Positions 1-8,141 of a stretch of DNA of 64,000 nt are shown here, one piece after another. The notes beneath the pieces were generated by a model. That model did not search any database. It had not been told where the DNA came from and saw only the letters and a program-made list of their open reading frames with translations. The DNA is taken from NCBI RefSeq assembly GCF_005217525.1, contig NZ_PNXQ01000014.1, positions 335,353 through 399,352 of the forward strand. The letters are read 5' to 3'. Both the position numbers and the translations under genes were made by a program. Every line of letters begins with the position of its first letter. Positions within the stretch are counted from its first letter, which is position 1. This DNA is from Paenibacillus terrae (lineage in GTDB: Bacteria; Bacillota; Bacilli; Paenibacillales; Paenibacillaceae).

Positions 1-1
1 T

Positions 2-490
2 TTCTTTATGAAGATCAATGGTCATTACAAAAATACGGCTGAGCAGCTGCGGATCGACATTACGAAGGATAAGCCTATGGTCAAAGGCAATACGATCATT
101 ATTCCAGTGGCTGGTATTACACGAGTCGTGATGAATACCATCAGCTATGCCAAGACCTTGTCGGACAATGTGGTTGCTGTATATGTAGGTGTGGATGATG
201 AAGCAATCCGCAAGATGGAGCAAAAATGGGAAGAGTGGGATGTAGGTATCCGTTTGGTGGTGCTGAAATCCCGTTATCGCAGCATTATTAATCCGCTTCG
301 CAAGTTCATTGATACGGTGGAGTGGAAAAAAGCGGACGAGGATCATATTACCGTTCTTATTCCACAATTCATCACGAAGCACTGGTGGGAAAATATTTTG
401 CACAACCAGACCAGCTTGCTGATGAGAGCTTATCTGATCAATTACAAAGACGTCATCGTAACGACGGTCCCTTTTCATTTAAACAAATAA
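2..490 (+). CDS. kimA: KimA-type potassium importer, C-terminal part (5' truncated by window edge)
   Basis: About 160 codons of an open frame that enters from the left edge, so the start lies outside the window. No membrane segment is visible; the sequence is the soluble tail that follows the transmembrane core of APC-superfamily K+ importers of the KimA/YdaO type. It contains GNTIIIPVAGITRVVMNTI, a strand-helix repeat resembling a universal-stress-protein fold, then RSIINPLRKFID and IPQFITKHWWENILHNQ, close to the B. subtilis KimA tail as I remember it. In that family the tail is cytosolic and the protein carries proton-coupled K+ uptake controlled by c-di-AMP. The riboswitch usually found upstream is not visible here. 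A terminator follows at 522-567. Family call fairly sure; substrate inferred from homology. Confidence 0.75.
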   Translation, partial: FFMKINGHYKNTAEQLRIDITKDKPMVKGNTIIIPVAGITRVVMNTISYAKTLSDNVVAVYVGVDDEAIRKMEQKWEEWDVGIRLVVLKSRYRSIINPLRKFIDTVEWKKADEDHITVLIPQFITKHWWENILHNQTSLLMRAYLINYKDVIVTTVPFHLNK

Positions 491-521
491 ATGGAACAGG
501 CGATTATAGCATGACAAAATG

Positions 522-567
522 AACATCTTCTGGTCGCATGTCGTTGCGGCTGGAGGGTGTTTTTTTT
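522..567 (+). terminator. Rho-independent terminator after kimA
   Basis: Arms 522-538 and 545-561 pair over 17 positions with several G-U pairs around a short loop, followed by a run of T (560-567). It separates the K+ importer from the acyltransferase gene. Confidence 0.75.
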
Positions 568-578
568 ATACCTGCATA

Positions 579-630
579 TTTACTTTAACGATACGTTTTA
601 TGTATTATTGATACAAAACGTATCGTTAAA
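579..630 (+). promoter_or_regulatory. Promoter with a long palindromic operator before the acyltransferase
   Basis: Two perfect 16-bp inverted arms (584-599 and 615-630, core AACGATACGTTTT) flank a 15-bp centre. The centre contains a -10-like TATTAT (603-608), 18 bp downstream of a weak -35-like TTTACT (579-584). Each arm itself contains ACG-N3-CGT, a mini-dyad. Arms of this kind around a -10 box are typical of TetR-family repressor sites, but no regulator gene is adjacent. Promoter assignment is by eye. Confidence 0.6.
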
Positions 631-651
631 GAATAGATATGGAGGGCTACA

Positions 652-1770
652 ATGCCAGGAACCGAGGGTGAAACGGAACATAACAAGCTGCAATTTGTAG
701 ATACGCTGAGAGCGCTGGCAATTATGGGCGTGTTGCTTGTACATGTCAGCCAGCAGGTAGATGGATTAAACGGATGGTTGCAAAAGGGATTAAGCTTGGG
801 AGCGAAAGGGGTCGCTTTATTTTATCTGGCCAGTGCTTTTACACTCTTTCTGTCATTGAGCAGACGTTCCGGTGACAGAAAAGAGCGTGTCTCGGCGTAT
901 CTGGTGCGTCGTTTTTTTCGAATTGCTCCCTTGTATTACATTATGTTAATCACCTATTTGCATGTGAACGGAGCAGGGCCCCGTTTCTGGCTTGGGGATC
1001 AGGAAGGGGTCACTGTTGCGAATATCGCAGCTCATATCTTGTTTCTGAATGGACTGAATCCGTACTGGATCAATAGCATTATCGGTGTGGAATGGTCCAT
1101 AGCAGTGGAATGTATGTTTTATCTATGCGTGCCGTTATTATTTAAGCTGATCCGATCGATTCGGCATGCTGCCTGGTTTGTGGTGGGAGCGCTTCTACTG
1201 AGCTTTGGGCTGAACACGGTATTTGCGAATGCTCCATGGATCGGTGATCACCTGTTGTGGGGGCATTATCTATATTTATGGTTTCCGAACCAACTGCCTG
1301 TCTTCGGACTGGGTATATTGCTGTTCTTCATATGGAAAGACGAGCGGCATTGGAAAAGTGTAGACCGATTCAGCGGCGTATTGCTGCTTGGCTCCATGCT
1401 GTTTGCTCTTTGTACAGGTATGACGGATTATCTCATCGGTGTCCTGTTGCTGCTGGGAGCCTATGCTTTGTATCACTGGAAGCCTGTGTGGCTGTTAAAC
1501 TGGGGATGGTCATGGATCGGCTGCCTCAGCTACAGTATGTATTTGACGCATATGCTTGCTCTGGAGATTGTAAGTCAGATTGAGTTTCCATTTTCCCCCG
1601 TTGTTAATTTGACTCTTATGTTTGTTATGACACTTCTGTTGACCACAGGTTTGTCCTGGCTCACCTATTCATGGATCGAACAACCCGGCATCCGTTGGGG
1701 GAAAAATATCATATCACGTATGAAGTCTGTACGCTCACAGGAAGATTCGGTCAATGAAAGTGTTGCCTGA
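652..1770 (+). CDS. Integral membrane acyltransferase, acyltransferase-3 family
   Basis: 372 residues with about ten hydrophobic segments. The N-terminus LQFVDTLRALAIMGVLLVHVS carries the R-X10-H pattern of membrane acyltransferase family 3 (OafA/NolL type), which transfers acyl groups (often acetyl) to sugars, exopolysaccharide or cell-wall polymers from the membrane. The acceptor cannot be told from sequence. The start ATG follows ATGGAGGG at 639-645. It is monocistronic: terminators flank it on both sides and a palindromic operator sits on its promoter, suggesting expression only when an unknown repressor is released. The C-terminus is short and charged. Confidence 0.8.
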   Translation: MPGTEGETEHNKLQFVDTLRALAIMGVLLVHVSQQVDGLNGWLQKGLSLGAKGVALFYLASAFTLFLSLSRRSGDRKERVSAYLVRRFFRIAPLYYIMLITYLHVNGAGPRFWLGDQEGVTVANIAAHILFLNGLNPYWINSIIGVEWSIAVECMFYLCVPLLFKLIRSIRHAAWFVVGALLLSFGLNTVFANAPWIGDHLLWGHYLYLWFPNQLPVFGLGILLFFIWKDERHWKSVDRFSGVLLLGSMLFALCTGMTDYLIGVLLLLGAYALYHWKPVWLLNWGWSWIGCLSYSMYLTHMLALEIVSQIEFPFSPVVNLTLMFVMTLLLTTGLSWLTYSWIEQPGIRWGKNIISRMKSVRSQEDSVNESVA

Positions 1771-1895
1771 GATGTAACTTTTTTCTGCATCCGATAACAT
1801 TTGTTGAAGTGCTTAAAGAATTTATCCAATCCTTGAAAAGGAGATGCGTACTTTTAAGCGTTGGGAATCGAATGATGCAAAATGCTGATATACAT

Positions 1896-1923
1896 AGGCT
1901 GCCAGTGAGCAGCTTCTTTTTTT
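1896..1923 (+). terminator. Terminator after the acyltransferase gene
   Basis: A 7-bp stem (1896-1902 with 1909-1915, one G-U) is followed by a T-rich run (1914-1924). The stem is modest but lies in the right place downstream of the acyltransferase stop at 1770. Confidence 0.5.
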
Positions 1924-1926
1924 TGT

Positions 1927-1957
1927 AAAAAAAATCAGGCGCTCCAATAAGAGCGCC
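1927..1957 (-). terminator. Minus-strand oriented terminator
   Basis: Inverted arms GGCGCTC (1938-1944) and GAGCGCC (1951-1957) with a 6-nt loop. Read on the minus strand they are followed by eight T (1927-1934 is all A on plus). It would stop a leftward transcript, yet no convincing minus-strand gene lies to its right; it may simply insulate the head-on neighbours. Confidence 0.5.
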
Positions 1958-2181
1958 CGAATGGGAGAGGAGAAACCGGACGAAGAGCTTATGGGGAAAC
2001 GTAAGTCTTCTCCGCGGTTGTCTACGACATTGGTTGAATGCCGATATCCTAAGGATGCCCACGATATGGGTTTTTATACCTCCTCAAATCCTGCGTTTTT
2101 CAAACGGCGATCCATGTGGTACGATAACGTCATAATCTTTATATGGTTATGAACACATATAGAAAATAGGTGAGTTTCAGC
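1958..2181. other. Gene-free stretch upstream of rsmD, possible leader region
   Basis: No credible gene is seen between the terminators and rsmD. The two open frames here (plus 1961-2152, minus 1751-2062) lack ribosome sites and look random in composition. A small hairpin CCCA-cgata-TGGG followed by TTTTTAT lies near 2058-2076, and ACCTCCT on plus gives an AGGAGGT on minus without a well-spaced start. An ylbH (rsmD) leader RNA is known in Bacilli; whether this stretch matches it cannot be judged by eye. Confidence 0.3.
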
Positions 2182-2820
2182 GTGAGAGTGGTATCGGGTA
2201 GTGCCAAAGGAAGGCCGTTAAAGGCAGTTCCCGGCACAGGGACGCGGCCGACCACGGATAAGGTCAAAGAAGCGCTATTTAGCATGATAGGTCCTTATTT
2301 TGATGGGGGAGTCGCGCTTGATTTGTTTGCAGGCAGCGGCGGCCTGGGTATAGAGGCGCTTAGCCGAGGAATGGACAAGGCAGTCTTTATTGATATGGAA
2401 TCGAAAAGTATTGATGTCATTAAAGAAAATTTGCGAAAAACCGGATTGGAAGGACAGGCTGAAGTGTTCCGCAATGATGCCGGACGAGCGCTCAAAGCGC
2501 TGGCAAAACGTGGAGCTCTTTTTGATGCTGTTTTTCTGGACCCGCCCTATCGTCTCAAGCATGGTGATGAATTGATGAGCCGTATGGCTGAACTGGACTT
2601 GCTTTGTTCTGAGGCAGTCATTGTGCTGGAGTATGAGTCGGGACATGAGTACCCGGAAAGCTTTGGGCCGTTCGAACAGGTCAGAAAAGCAGTCTATGGC
2701 GAAACAACGTTATCTATCTACCGCTTTGCAGCAGAGCAACCGGACGATGCAGAACATACTGAGACCGGAACGGAAAAATCTGATATAGCCGAATCAGGCG
2801 GGGAGGACCATCATGACTGA
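2182..2820 (+). CDS. rsmD: 16S rRNA (guanine(966)-N(2))-methyltransferase
   Basis: RsmD (YlbH) methylates G966 of 16S rRNA using S-adenosylmethionine. The N-terminus RVVSGSAKGRPLKAVPG, the SAM-binding loop ALDLFAGSGGLGIEALSRG and the catalytic motif IV VFLDPPY are all present. I chose the GTG at 2182 because AGGTGAG (2167-2173) lies 8 nt upstream and the protein then begins like its homologues; the in-frame GTG at 2170 lies inside that ribosome site. The C-terminus carries an unusual acidic tail of about 30 residues (ends GGEDHHD). The stop overlaps the coaD start by 8 nt, so the two are translationally coupled. Confidence 0.9.
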   Translation: MRVVSGSAKGRPLKAVPGTGTRPTTDKVKEALFSMIGPYFDGGVALDLFAGSGGLGIEALSRGMDKAVFIDMESKSIDVIKENLRKTGLEGQAEVFRNDAGRALKALAKRGALFDAVFLDPPYRLKHGDELMSRMAELDLLCSEAVIVLEYESGHEYPESFGPFEQVRKAVYGETTLSIYRFAAEQPDDAEHTETGTEKSDIAESGGEDHHD

Positions 2821-3334
2821 GCACAAACCACGTATTGCCGTATATCCTGGGACCTTTGATCCCGTGACGATGGGGCATCAGGATATTATTCAAAGAGCGG
2901 CGAGGCAGTTTGATCTGCTTATTGTCGCGGTACTTAACAATATTAGTAAAAATCCACTGTTTTCTCTGGAGGAGCGAATGGAGCTGCTGCGGACGGTAAC
3001 CCGCGATATTCCGAACATTGAGGTGGACAGCTTCCGTGACCTGACAGCCAATTATGTACGTGAAAAAGGGGCTCAGGTTATCGTCAGAGGAATCCGGTCA
3101 GTGACCGATTTTGAATATGAGCTGCAATTGGCTTCCACGAACCATAAGCTGAACCCGGATGCTGAAACGATCTTTATGATGACGAACCCGACTTATTCAT
3201 ATCTGAGTTCCAGTATGGTGAAGGAAATCGCCCATTTTGACGGCAAGGTTGTAGATCTGGTGGCTCCTGAGGTCGAGGATGCGCTGCGTGCCAAGGTCAA
3301 CGCCAAGCGCGACGGCTCCACCATGAAGTTATAA
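2813..3334 (+). CDS. coaD: Pantetheine-phosphate adenylyltransferase
   Basis: CoaD catalyses the penultimate step of coenzyme A synthesis, joining 4'-phosphopantetheine and ATP to give dephospho-CoA. The 173-residue length is a little above the usual ~160. It shows the nucleotidyltransferase signature YPGTFDPVTMGH near residues 11-22, VRGIRSVTDFEYE, and the C-terminal YSYLSSSMVKEIA. It overlaps rsmD at its start, with the ribosome site GGGGAGGA (2800-2807) inside rsmD. Its last 38 nt overlap the 3' end of the convergent ylbJ. Supplies CoA and acyl-carrier prosthetic groups for the fab cluster a few kilobases away. Confidence 0.95.
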   Translation: MTEHKPRIAVYPGTFDPVTMGHQDIIQRAARQFDLLIVAVLNNISKNPLFSLEERMELLRTVTRDIPNIEVDSFRDLTANYVREKGAQVIVRGIRSVTDFEYELQLASTNHKLNPDAETIFMMTNPTYSYLSSSMVKEIAHFDGKVVDLVAPEVEDALRAKVNAKRDGSTMKL

Positions 3335-4619
3335 AGGAAATGACAAGCAGTGTAAGTATAATCGCGCCCAGAAGCACAATAGACAACATGGTCAGTTGCC
3401 AGGGATACAGCGACGGACTTTCCAACTGTGTCCACAGGTTGCTGCTCTCCGCCATGACGGAATGCGCGGCGGGATCATAACCGCCTTCGGCGAAAGAAGA
3501 AACGGAGCTACGGCTAACATAAGCTGGAAGTGTATTGCTTGTCATACGGCTAAAAGTCGTCCATGCAACGAGTGTAAGCACAAAGGCGATGATGCCATGA
3601 AGCACCCTGGATATAGTGAACGTGATACCTTTGTCCGATGGCTTGGTGACAGCTGTGATTTGGAGCCAGCCGCATAGCCCTCCCCAGCCTAGTACGGCGC
3701 TGATCAGAGCCGCTTGTGTGCGGAGATCATATGGCAGGCGGCTGATTTCATAGGAACCGAGATGAATTTCCATCCACGCGGGCCATATGAAAGAAAATGC
3801 TCCTTGGCCTGAGTACATGGATAGCAACCGAATCAGCACGGAAAAGAAAATAATGAATCCACCTGTCATCATAAGCGTCTGTACGGCATGGGATACGGTT
3901 TCGCCCAGCAGCTTTCCAAAGCTGCGGCCGTCCCGTTCTCTGGCAGAGCGTGTGGCGTCCCAAGCGGACCGGATGAGAGTGGTAGAAGTACGGGAAACAG
4001 AGGTTCGCCGGAGGGCAACTGGCGTTTCCCGTTTTTGCGATTCTTTTGAGGACGCAGTCAGTCTGACTGTAATCCATCCCGCCAATAGGCCGGAGACCCA
4101 GTGAACGGCAAGCAGCATGACTCCTACAGCAGCATTATGCAACAATCCTGTTCCGATAACGAGCAGGATGGTCATCGGATTGCAGAAATGAGCGATAGCG
4201 GTCAGTCTTCTAAGCTGGCGCTTGGTCATATCCTCCTGCTGTGCCCATTGGCGCACAGCTTCCGCAGCAGCCGGAAATCCGGCGGTCAGGCCGAGGGCCA
4301 GTACCCAGCCGCTGCGACCTGGAAGACGGAACCAGGAGCGCATGAACGGCTCCATAAGGACGCCAAGCCCATGCACCAGACCGAAGGCGACAAGCATTTC
4401 GGACAGCATCAAAAAAGGGAGCATGGCCGGGAAAATAATGCTCCACCATAGCTTAAGCCCTTGAGCAGAGGCTTGGAACACCTCTTCCGGTGAGGCGACA
4501 ACAGCCAGCACAAGCAGAATGGCTCCAAGGGCAAGCAACAGGGTTGTCCAATAGGGAGCGGAATGGGCTTCCTTTTGTAGCAAAGGTTTCACCTCTTTGG
4601 AAGTGATATGATTTAACAT
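3297..4619 (-). CDS. ylbJ: YlbJ-like sporulation integral membrane protein
   Basis: 440 residues with many hydrophobic segments and the nucleoside-recognition (Gate) domain pattern, for example KLWWSIIFPAMLPFLMLSEM near residues 56-75 and AIAHFCNPMTILLVIGTG. The family member YlbJ of B. subtilis is needed for normal sporulation and spore envelope formation; transport function is unproven. Here the gene is on the minus strand, convergent with coaD and divergent from ylbL, whereas in B. subtilis all three run together. A 40-50 residue hydrophilic insert rich in Arg/Ser (from about residue 190) separates the two membrane halves. The C-terminus overlaps coaD by 38 nt. Confidence 0.8.
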   Translation of the reverse strand: MLNHITSKEVKPLLQKEAHSAPYWTTLLLALGAILLVLAVVASPEEVFQASAQGLKLWWSIIFPAMLPFLMLSEMLVAFGLVHGLGVLMEPFMRSWFRLPGRSGWVLALGLTAGFPAAAEAVRQWAQQEDMTKRQLRRLTAIAHFCNPMTILLVIGTGLLHNAAVGVMLLAVHWVSGLLAGWITVRLTASSKESQKRETPVALRRTSVSRTSTTLIRSAWDATRSARERDGRSFGKLLGETVSHAVQTLMMTGGFIIFFSVLIRLLSMYSGQGAFSFIWPAWMEIHLGSYEISRLPYDLRTQAALISAVLGWGGLCGWLQITAVTKPSDKGITFTISRVLHGIIAFVLTLVAWTTFSRMTSNTLPAYVSRSSVSSFAEGGYDPAAHSVMAESSNLWTQLESPSLYPWQLTMLSIVLLGAIILTLLVISFITSWWSRRAWR

Positions 4620-4826
4620 TTAAAAAAACGAACCTCATCGTGCATAAATATATTAGGATGCATCGTATGTTGTTTCTAACGCTTTTCGTGTTTGGAATAT
4701 TGGGCGAGGTGCTCGTACACGCTGTTGGTAAACAATGTATGCTTTTTTGTAAGAATTGAGAACAGGCAGGGCGCTGAGTTAGTTTGGGTGAAATAGAAGA
4801 AGTTAAGGCTGTGAGGGGGAGAAGCG

Positions 4827-5858
4827 ATGAAGCGAATAAACCGGAATAGAGCTTTTTTTACAACCGGATATGTTCTGTTCCTGGCCACCATGGTCTATGT
4901 GCTGGTATATATGCCAACCCCATATCTGATCTATGGACCCGGTGGGGCAAATGAAATCAAGCCGATGGTAACTGTTCAGGAAGGCGACCGAAGCGAACGG
5001 GGGACCTTTATGATGACGACGGTATCGGCGCGTTATGCCAATATCGTGATGCTGGGGATATCGAAGCTGGATGCCAATTCAGAGATTCAGCGCAAGGAGG
5101 ATCGGCTGCATGGCAGAAGTGAAGACGAATATGCAGCAGAGCAGGTGTGGTATATGGGAGATTCCCAATCTTCAGCGATGGAGGCTGCTTATACCCGGGC
5201 CGATATTCCTTATCGCATTGTGCCGGATTATGTGTACGTATTTAAGGTGCCCAGCTCAAGTAATGTGTTTCATCCCGGAGATGAAATTCTGGAGCTGAAC
5301 GGGGTAAGGGTAACAGATAATCGTTCCATCCGAAACGCCTTGGAGTATGAAAAGTCAGGAACGATTGCCAAAGTGAAGCTAAAACGTGATGGCAAGCTGC
5401 TGACGGTGCAAGCTCCATTAATGACCATCACAGACAGTGAAACAGGCAAACAACGACCCGGTTTTGGAGTCAGCATTGCCACGGTTCAGAAAGTAGAGCC
5501 GAAGGATGAGCGTAAAACGATTCATTTTACGTCAACGGATGTAGGTGGACCCTCTGCTGGTTTGATGTTTACGATGGAAATTTATAATCAACTGACACCG
5601 GGCGATCTGAGCAAGGGATATCGTGTAGCCGGTACGGGTACGATTGATAAGAGCGGCAAGGTGGGAGCGATCGGTGGTGCAAAGTATAAAATTGTCGCCG
5701 CTGACCGTCAGGGTGCTGAATTGTTTTTCGTCCCGGAGGACAATTATAAGGAAGCCAAGGCCAAAGCAGAGCAAATCGGAACTAAGATGAAGCTCGTTCC
5801 GGTTCGCAAGCTTGACGATGCGTTAACTTATATGGAGAAGCTCCCGATCAAACCATGA
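4827..5858 (+). CDS. ylbL: YlbL family PDZ/Lon-like serine protease
   Basis: 343 residues: one N-terminal membrane anchor (about 11-30), a PDZ domain (about 135-200, with HPGDEILELNGVRV) and a C-terminal Lon-type S16 protease domain. The catalytic Ser-Lys dyad is visible as GGPSAG (Ser ~243) and IGGAKYK (Lys ~286). The active part should face the cell exterior. B. subtilis YlbL degrades the cell division inhibitor YneA after DNA damage; transfer of that role is inference. GAGGGGGAG lies 6 nt before the ATG. The neighbour ylbK of Bacillus is missing. The 3' end overlaps the convergent tmcAL by 11 nt. Confidence 0.9.
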   Translation: MKRINRNRAFFTTGYVLFLATMVYVLVYMPTPYLIYGPGGANEIKPMVTVQEGDRSERGTFMMTTVSARYANIVMLGISKLDANSEIQRKEDRLHGRSEDEYAAEQVWYMGDSQSSAMEAAYTRADIPYRIVPDYVYVFKVPSSSNVFHPGDEILELNGVRVTDNRSIRNALEYEKSGTIAKVKLKRDGKLLTVQAPLMTITDSETGKQRPGFGVSIATVQKVEPKDERKTIHFTSTDVGGPSAGLMFTMEIYNQLTPGDLSKGYRVAGTGTIDKSGKVGAIGGAKYKIVAADRQGAELFFVPEDNYKEAKAKAEQIGTKMKLVPVRKLDDALTYMEKLPIKP

Positions 5859-7083
5859 CGGGCGGCCGCAAGTAATCAGCATACATGTCACGGATGGCGG
5901 GATGTGGCATTCCGGCCGCGTGTATGGCGGCTGCGGCCGTATCCCAGTCCAGATGGGGATGCGATCCGGCTGATGGCTTGACCCATACCGGAAGGGTCGC
6001 TGTCTGCTTCATCCGGGCCAGCAGCTCGCGTCCGGCACCGTTAAAGCCGAGCACGCGGATATAGCCGGGGCCTTTCGCCAACTCGGAGGGAGCCATATCC
6101 GCCTTGGCATGATTCAGTAAAACATGTGTGAACATACGTTGAAGCTTCGTACGAGTGTAGCGTTTTGTCTTGACGGCGGCGAGTAATGCCTCTACAGAGG
6201 GCTGGGGCAGCGTGTATAGCGAGTGCCGCAGGCGATGCTCCAGCCCTTCGGTAACCCCGTGCAGCTCCGCCAACTGCTGTGGGCTGCGCGTGATGAGGGC
6301 GTTCAGCAACGGCTGGCTGAACGCTTCCCATTGCAACGGCGCGCGTCCGGCTTGCCATTCGCGCCGCAAAATCTCCAGCGTCGCCGCAGGCACGTACGGC
6401 GACGCGGCCTCCGGCCCGCCGTCCAGCAGCAGACGGCGGATGGCCGTGGCGCTGGCGATGACTCCGTCCGCGGGCGCCTCGGCCTCGTGGTAGCCCGATC
6501 CCGTGCGGGCTACGGTGAAGGGCTTGATTGCGCTGTCCAGCCGTTCCAGCGCAATCAAGTAATGCAGCCCCAACGTATTGTTGGGCTGCTGCATGAGAGC
6601 GGCGAGCGCCGTGCCGTCCGCCTCTTCGGCCGCAAGCGCGGCTGCGGCCCCCGCATAGGCGGCGGGGTAGCTTGCGCCGCTGCTCAGGCGCAGCGCGATG
6701 CCGGCCTTAAGCTCTGCCGGCTCTGCCGCCAGCACGCGGGCCAACGCGCGCAGCGGGCCGATGTCGCCGCTCTCGCTGCCGAAGCAGAGCGTGTCGACGA
6801 CGCCAGTGGCGCGGAGCAGGGCCACCGCCCCGTGGGCGAACCATTCTGCGGGCTGAACGGCATAGGCCACAGGCAGCTCCAAAACCAGGTCCACGCCCAT
6901 GGCGAGTGCCATTTCGGTGCGGGACCATTTGTCCACAATCGCGGGTTCCCCCCGCTGGAGGAAGGGACCGCTCATCACAGCCACCGTGCGCTGTGCGCCA
7001 GTGATGCGAAGAGACTCCTTCCAGTGATGAATGTGACCGTTATGCAGCGGGTTGTATTCTACAATAATACCGAGTGTTTTCAA
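5848..7083 (-). CDS. tmcAL: tRNA(Met) cytidine acetate ligase
   Basis: TmcAL (YlbM) activates acetate with ATP and forms N4-acetylcytidine at the wobble position of elongator tRNA(Met). 411 residues; the nucleotidyltransferase motif IVEYNPLHNGHIHH is at residues 7-20, followed by MSGPFLQRGEPAIVDKWSR. The start is TTG, preceded on the minus strand by AAAGGAG about 13 nt away. The central part (about 6030-6960) is far more GC-rich and Ala-rich than its neighbours, with long GCG/GCC codon runs, and creates large shadow frames on the other strand. In B. subtilis the gene runs with ylbN-rpmF; here it is inverted and divergent from them. Confidence 0.9.
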   Translation of the reverse strand: MKTLGIIVEYNPLHNGHIHHWKESLRITGAQRTVAVMSGPFLQRGEPAIVDKWSRTEMALAMGVDLVLELPVAYAVQPAEWFAHGAVALLRATGVVDTLCFGSESGDIGPLRALARVLAAEPAELKAGIALRLSSGASYPAAYAGAAAALAAEEADGTALAALMQQPNNTLGLHYLIALERLDSAIKPFTVARTGSGYHEAEAPADGVIASATAIRRLLLDGGPEAASPYVPAATLEILRREWQAGRAPLQWEAFSQPLLNALITRSPQQLAELHGVTEGLEHRLRHSLYTLPQPSVEALLAAVKTKRYTRTKLQRMFTHVLLNHAKADMAPSELAKGPGYIRVLGFNGAGRELLARMKQTATLPVWVKPSAGSHPHLDWDTAAAAIHAAGMPHPAIRDMYADYLRPPVMV

Positions 7084-7383
7084 GGCTGTACGTCGGCTCC
7101 TTTCTTTTGTTGCTAGTCTGGTAACTATCCTGAAAATGATGGTTATCCATCAGCTAATGATTGTTTTTAGGGCAACGATGCTGATTTTTCGTGATCAGAA
7201 ATGAACAAGGCCATTGAGACCTGGAGAAAAAACCTTTATACTACGCATTATTGTACACGAAGAGTGGCGGGGGTACGAGTACGCTCAGGTACATGATCCA
7301 TGCAACGTATTTTCGCTTCCGCATAAAACTTGCCGAACCATTGGAAAACCGATGGATTTGTGAGAGGTGTAAAGTGAAAGGTG
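7084..7383. other. Intergenic region between divergent tmcAL and yceD
   Basis: No gene is supported. It holds the ribosome site of tmcAL near its left edge, a short hairpin GATGG-TTAT-CCATC at 7138-7151, and the approach to the yceD promoter. The minus-strand frame at 7248-7460 has no ribosome site and no recognisable sequence. Confidence 0.4.
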
Positions 7384-7413
7384 TTGACAAACGACTCGAT
7401 CAGTCGGTATAAT
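7384..7413 (+). promoter_or_regulatory. Sigma-A type promoter of yceD-rpmF
   Basis: A consensus -35 TTGACA (7384-7389) and consensus -10 TATAAT (7408-7413) are separated by 18 bp, 28 nt upstream of the yceD start. Confidence 0.85.
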
Positions 7414-7440
7414 AATTTTTGTTTGTTTGGAGTGATAGTG

Positions 7441-7959
7441 ATGCAACTATTTTTTCGCAAAGTAGCAACAAGTGATGGTCCTTTTCCGGTCCGTGAAGCT
7501 CTTAATGTGAGTGAATTGGTGGATGATCGTCCTGATGTTACGGCCGTTTCCCCGCTGGAGACCGATTTGGTCGCCGTTAGTCTGGGTCAAGGCTTAATGA
7601 GCGTGGAAGGCACGTTGACCGCAGGTCTGGACATGCTGTGCTCACGCTGTTTGAGTCCGATGCACGAGGATTTGAAAATTGAATTCCGTGAACGGTTTAA
7701 GCAAACCTCTTCGGTTGGCGAAGAGGAGGGTGAAGATGGCGAATTTATCGCAGTGACGGGGGATTCCTTCGACATTGCACCGTATTGTGAAGAGCTGTTT
7801 GTACTGCACGTGCCGTTTGCGCCTGTGTGCAGTGAGAATTGTCAAGGGATCGCTCCTGCGGCCGGACAAAACTGGAGCGTTGGCTCCGATGACAGTGACG
7901 ATGACGATACAAAAAAGATTGATCCGCGTCTGGCAGGGCTTAAGGATTTTTTTAAATGA
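7441..7959 (+). CDS. yceD: YceD family (DUF177) protein
   Basis: 172 residues, the YlbN/YceD family encoded directly before rpmF in most bacteria. The ATG at 7441 with TTGGAGTGAT about 6 nt upstream is preferred; an upstream in-frame GTG at 7381 overlaps the promoter. The family cysteine pairs are present (MLCSRCLSP near residue 61 and VCSENCQGI near 130), a likely metal or structural site, and the C-terminus is acidic (SDDSDDDDT) before a DPRLAGLKDFF ending typical of the family. YceD has been linked to 23S rRNA metabolism and ribosome assembly in other organisms; molecular role unproven here. Confidence 0.85.
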   Translation: MQLFFRKVATSDGPFPVREALNVSELVDDRPDVTAVSPLETDLVAVSLGQGLMSVEGTLTAGLDMLCSRCLSPMHEDLKIEFRERFKQTSSVGEEEGEDGEFIAVTGDSFDIAPYCEELFVLHVPFAPVCSENCQGIAPAAGQNWSVGSDDSDDDDTKKIDPRLAGLKDFFK

Positions 7960-8141
7960 GAATTGAGTTCAATTCTGACAAATCATCATCCACTTGTGCG
8001 GAGGAGTTAACCGACGCATGGATGTTGCAGGCTTGATTCACCGGCTGTGAGGTAGCTGCTTTGGGCAGTTTCCTTCAGTCTTGAATGAGATAAGAAGTCA
8101 CACCCGTTATACGGGTTGATCTGGTTAAGGAGGTGGGAATA

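Noticed and set aside
1751-2062. 103-codon minus-strand frame with an AGGAGGT upstream
   Set aside because: The AGGAGGT is too far from the GTG, the frame runs through two terminators, and the translation looks random.
1961-2152. 63-codon plus-strand frame upstream of rsmD
   Set aside because: Starts right at a terminator stem with no ribosome site and no resemblance to YlbG or another expected neighbour.
4620-4826. Sporulation sigma-E type promoter for ylbJ
   Set aside because: CATACGAT resembles a sigma-E -10 on the minus strand, but the nearest AATATT -35-like element is about 26 nt away, too far.
6223-7116. 297-codon open frame on the plus strand opposite tmcAL
   Set aside because: Arg/Gln-rich with no family resemblance; produced by the GC-rich codons of tmcAL on the other strand, and no ribosome site.
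7248-7460. 70-codon minus-strand frame between tmcAL and yceD
   Set aside because: Covers the consensus yceD promoter, lacks a ribosome site and resembles nothing known.
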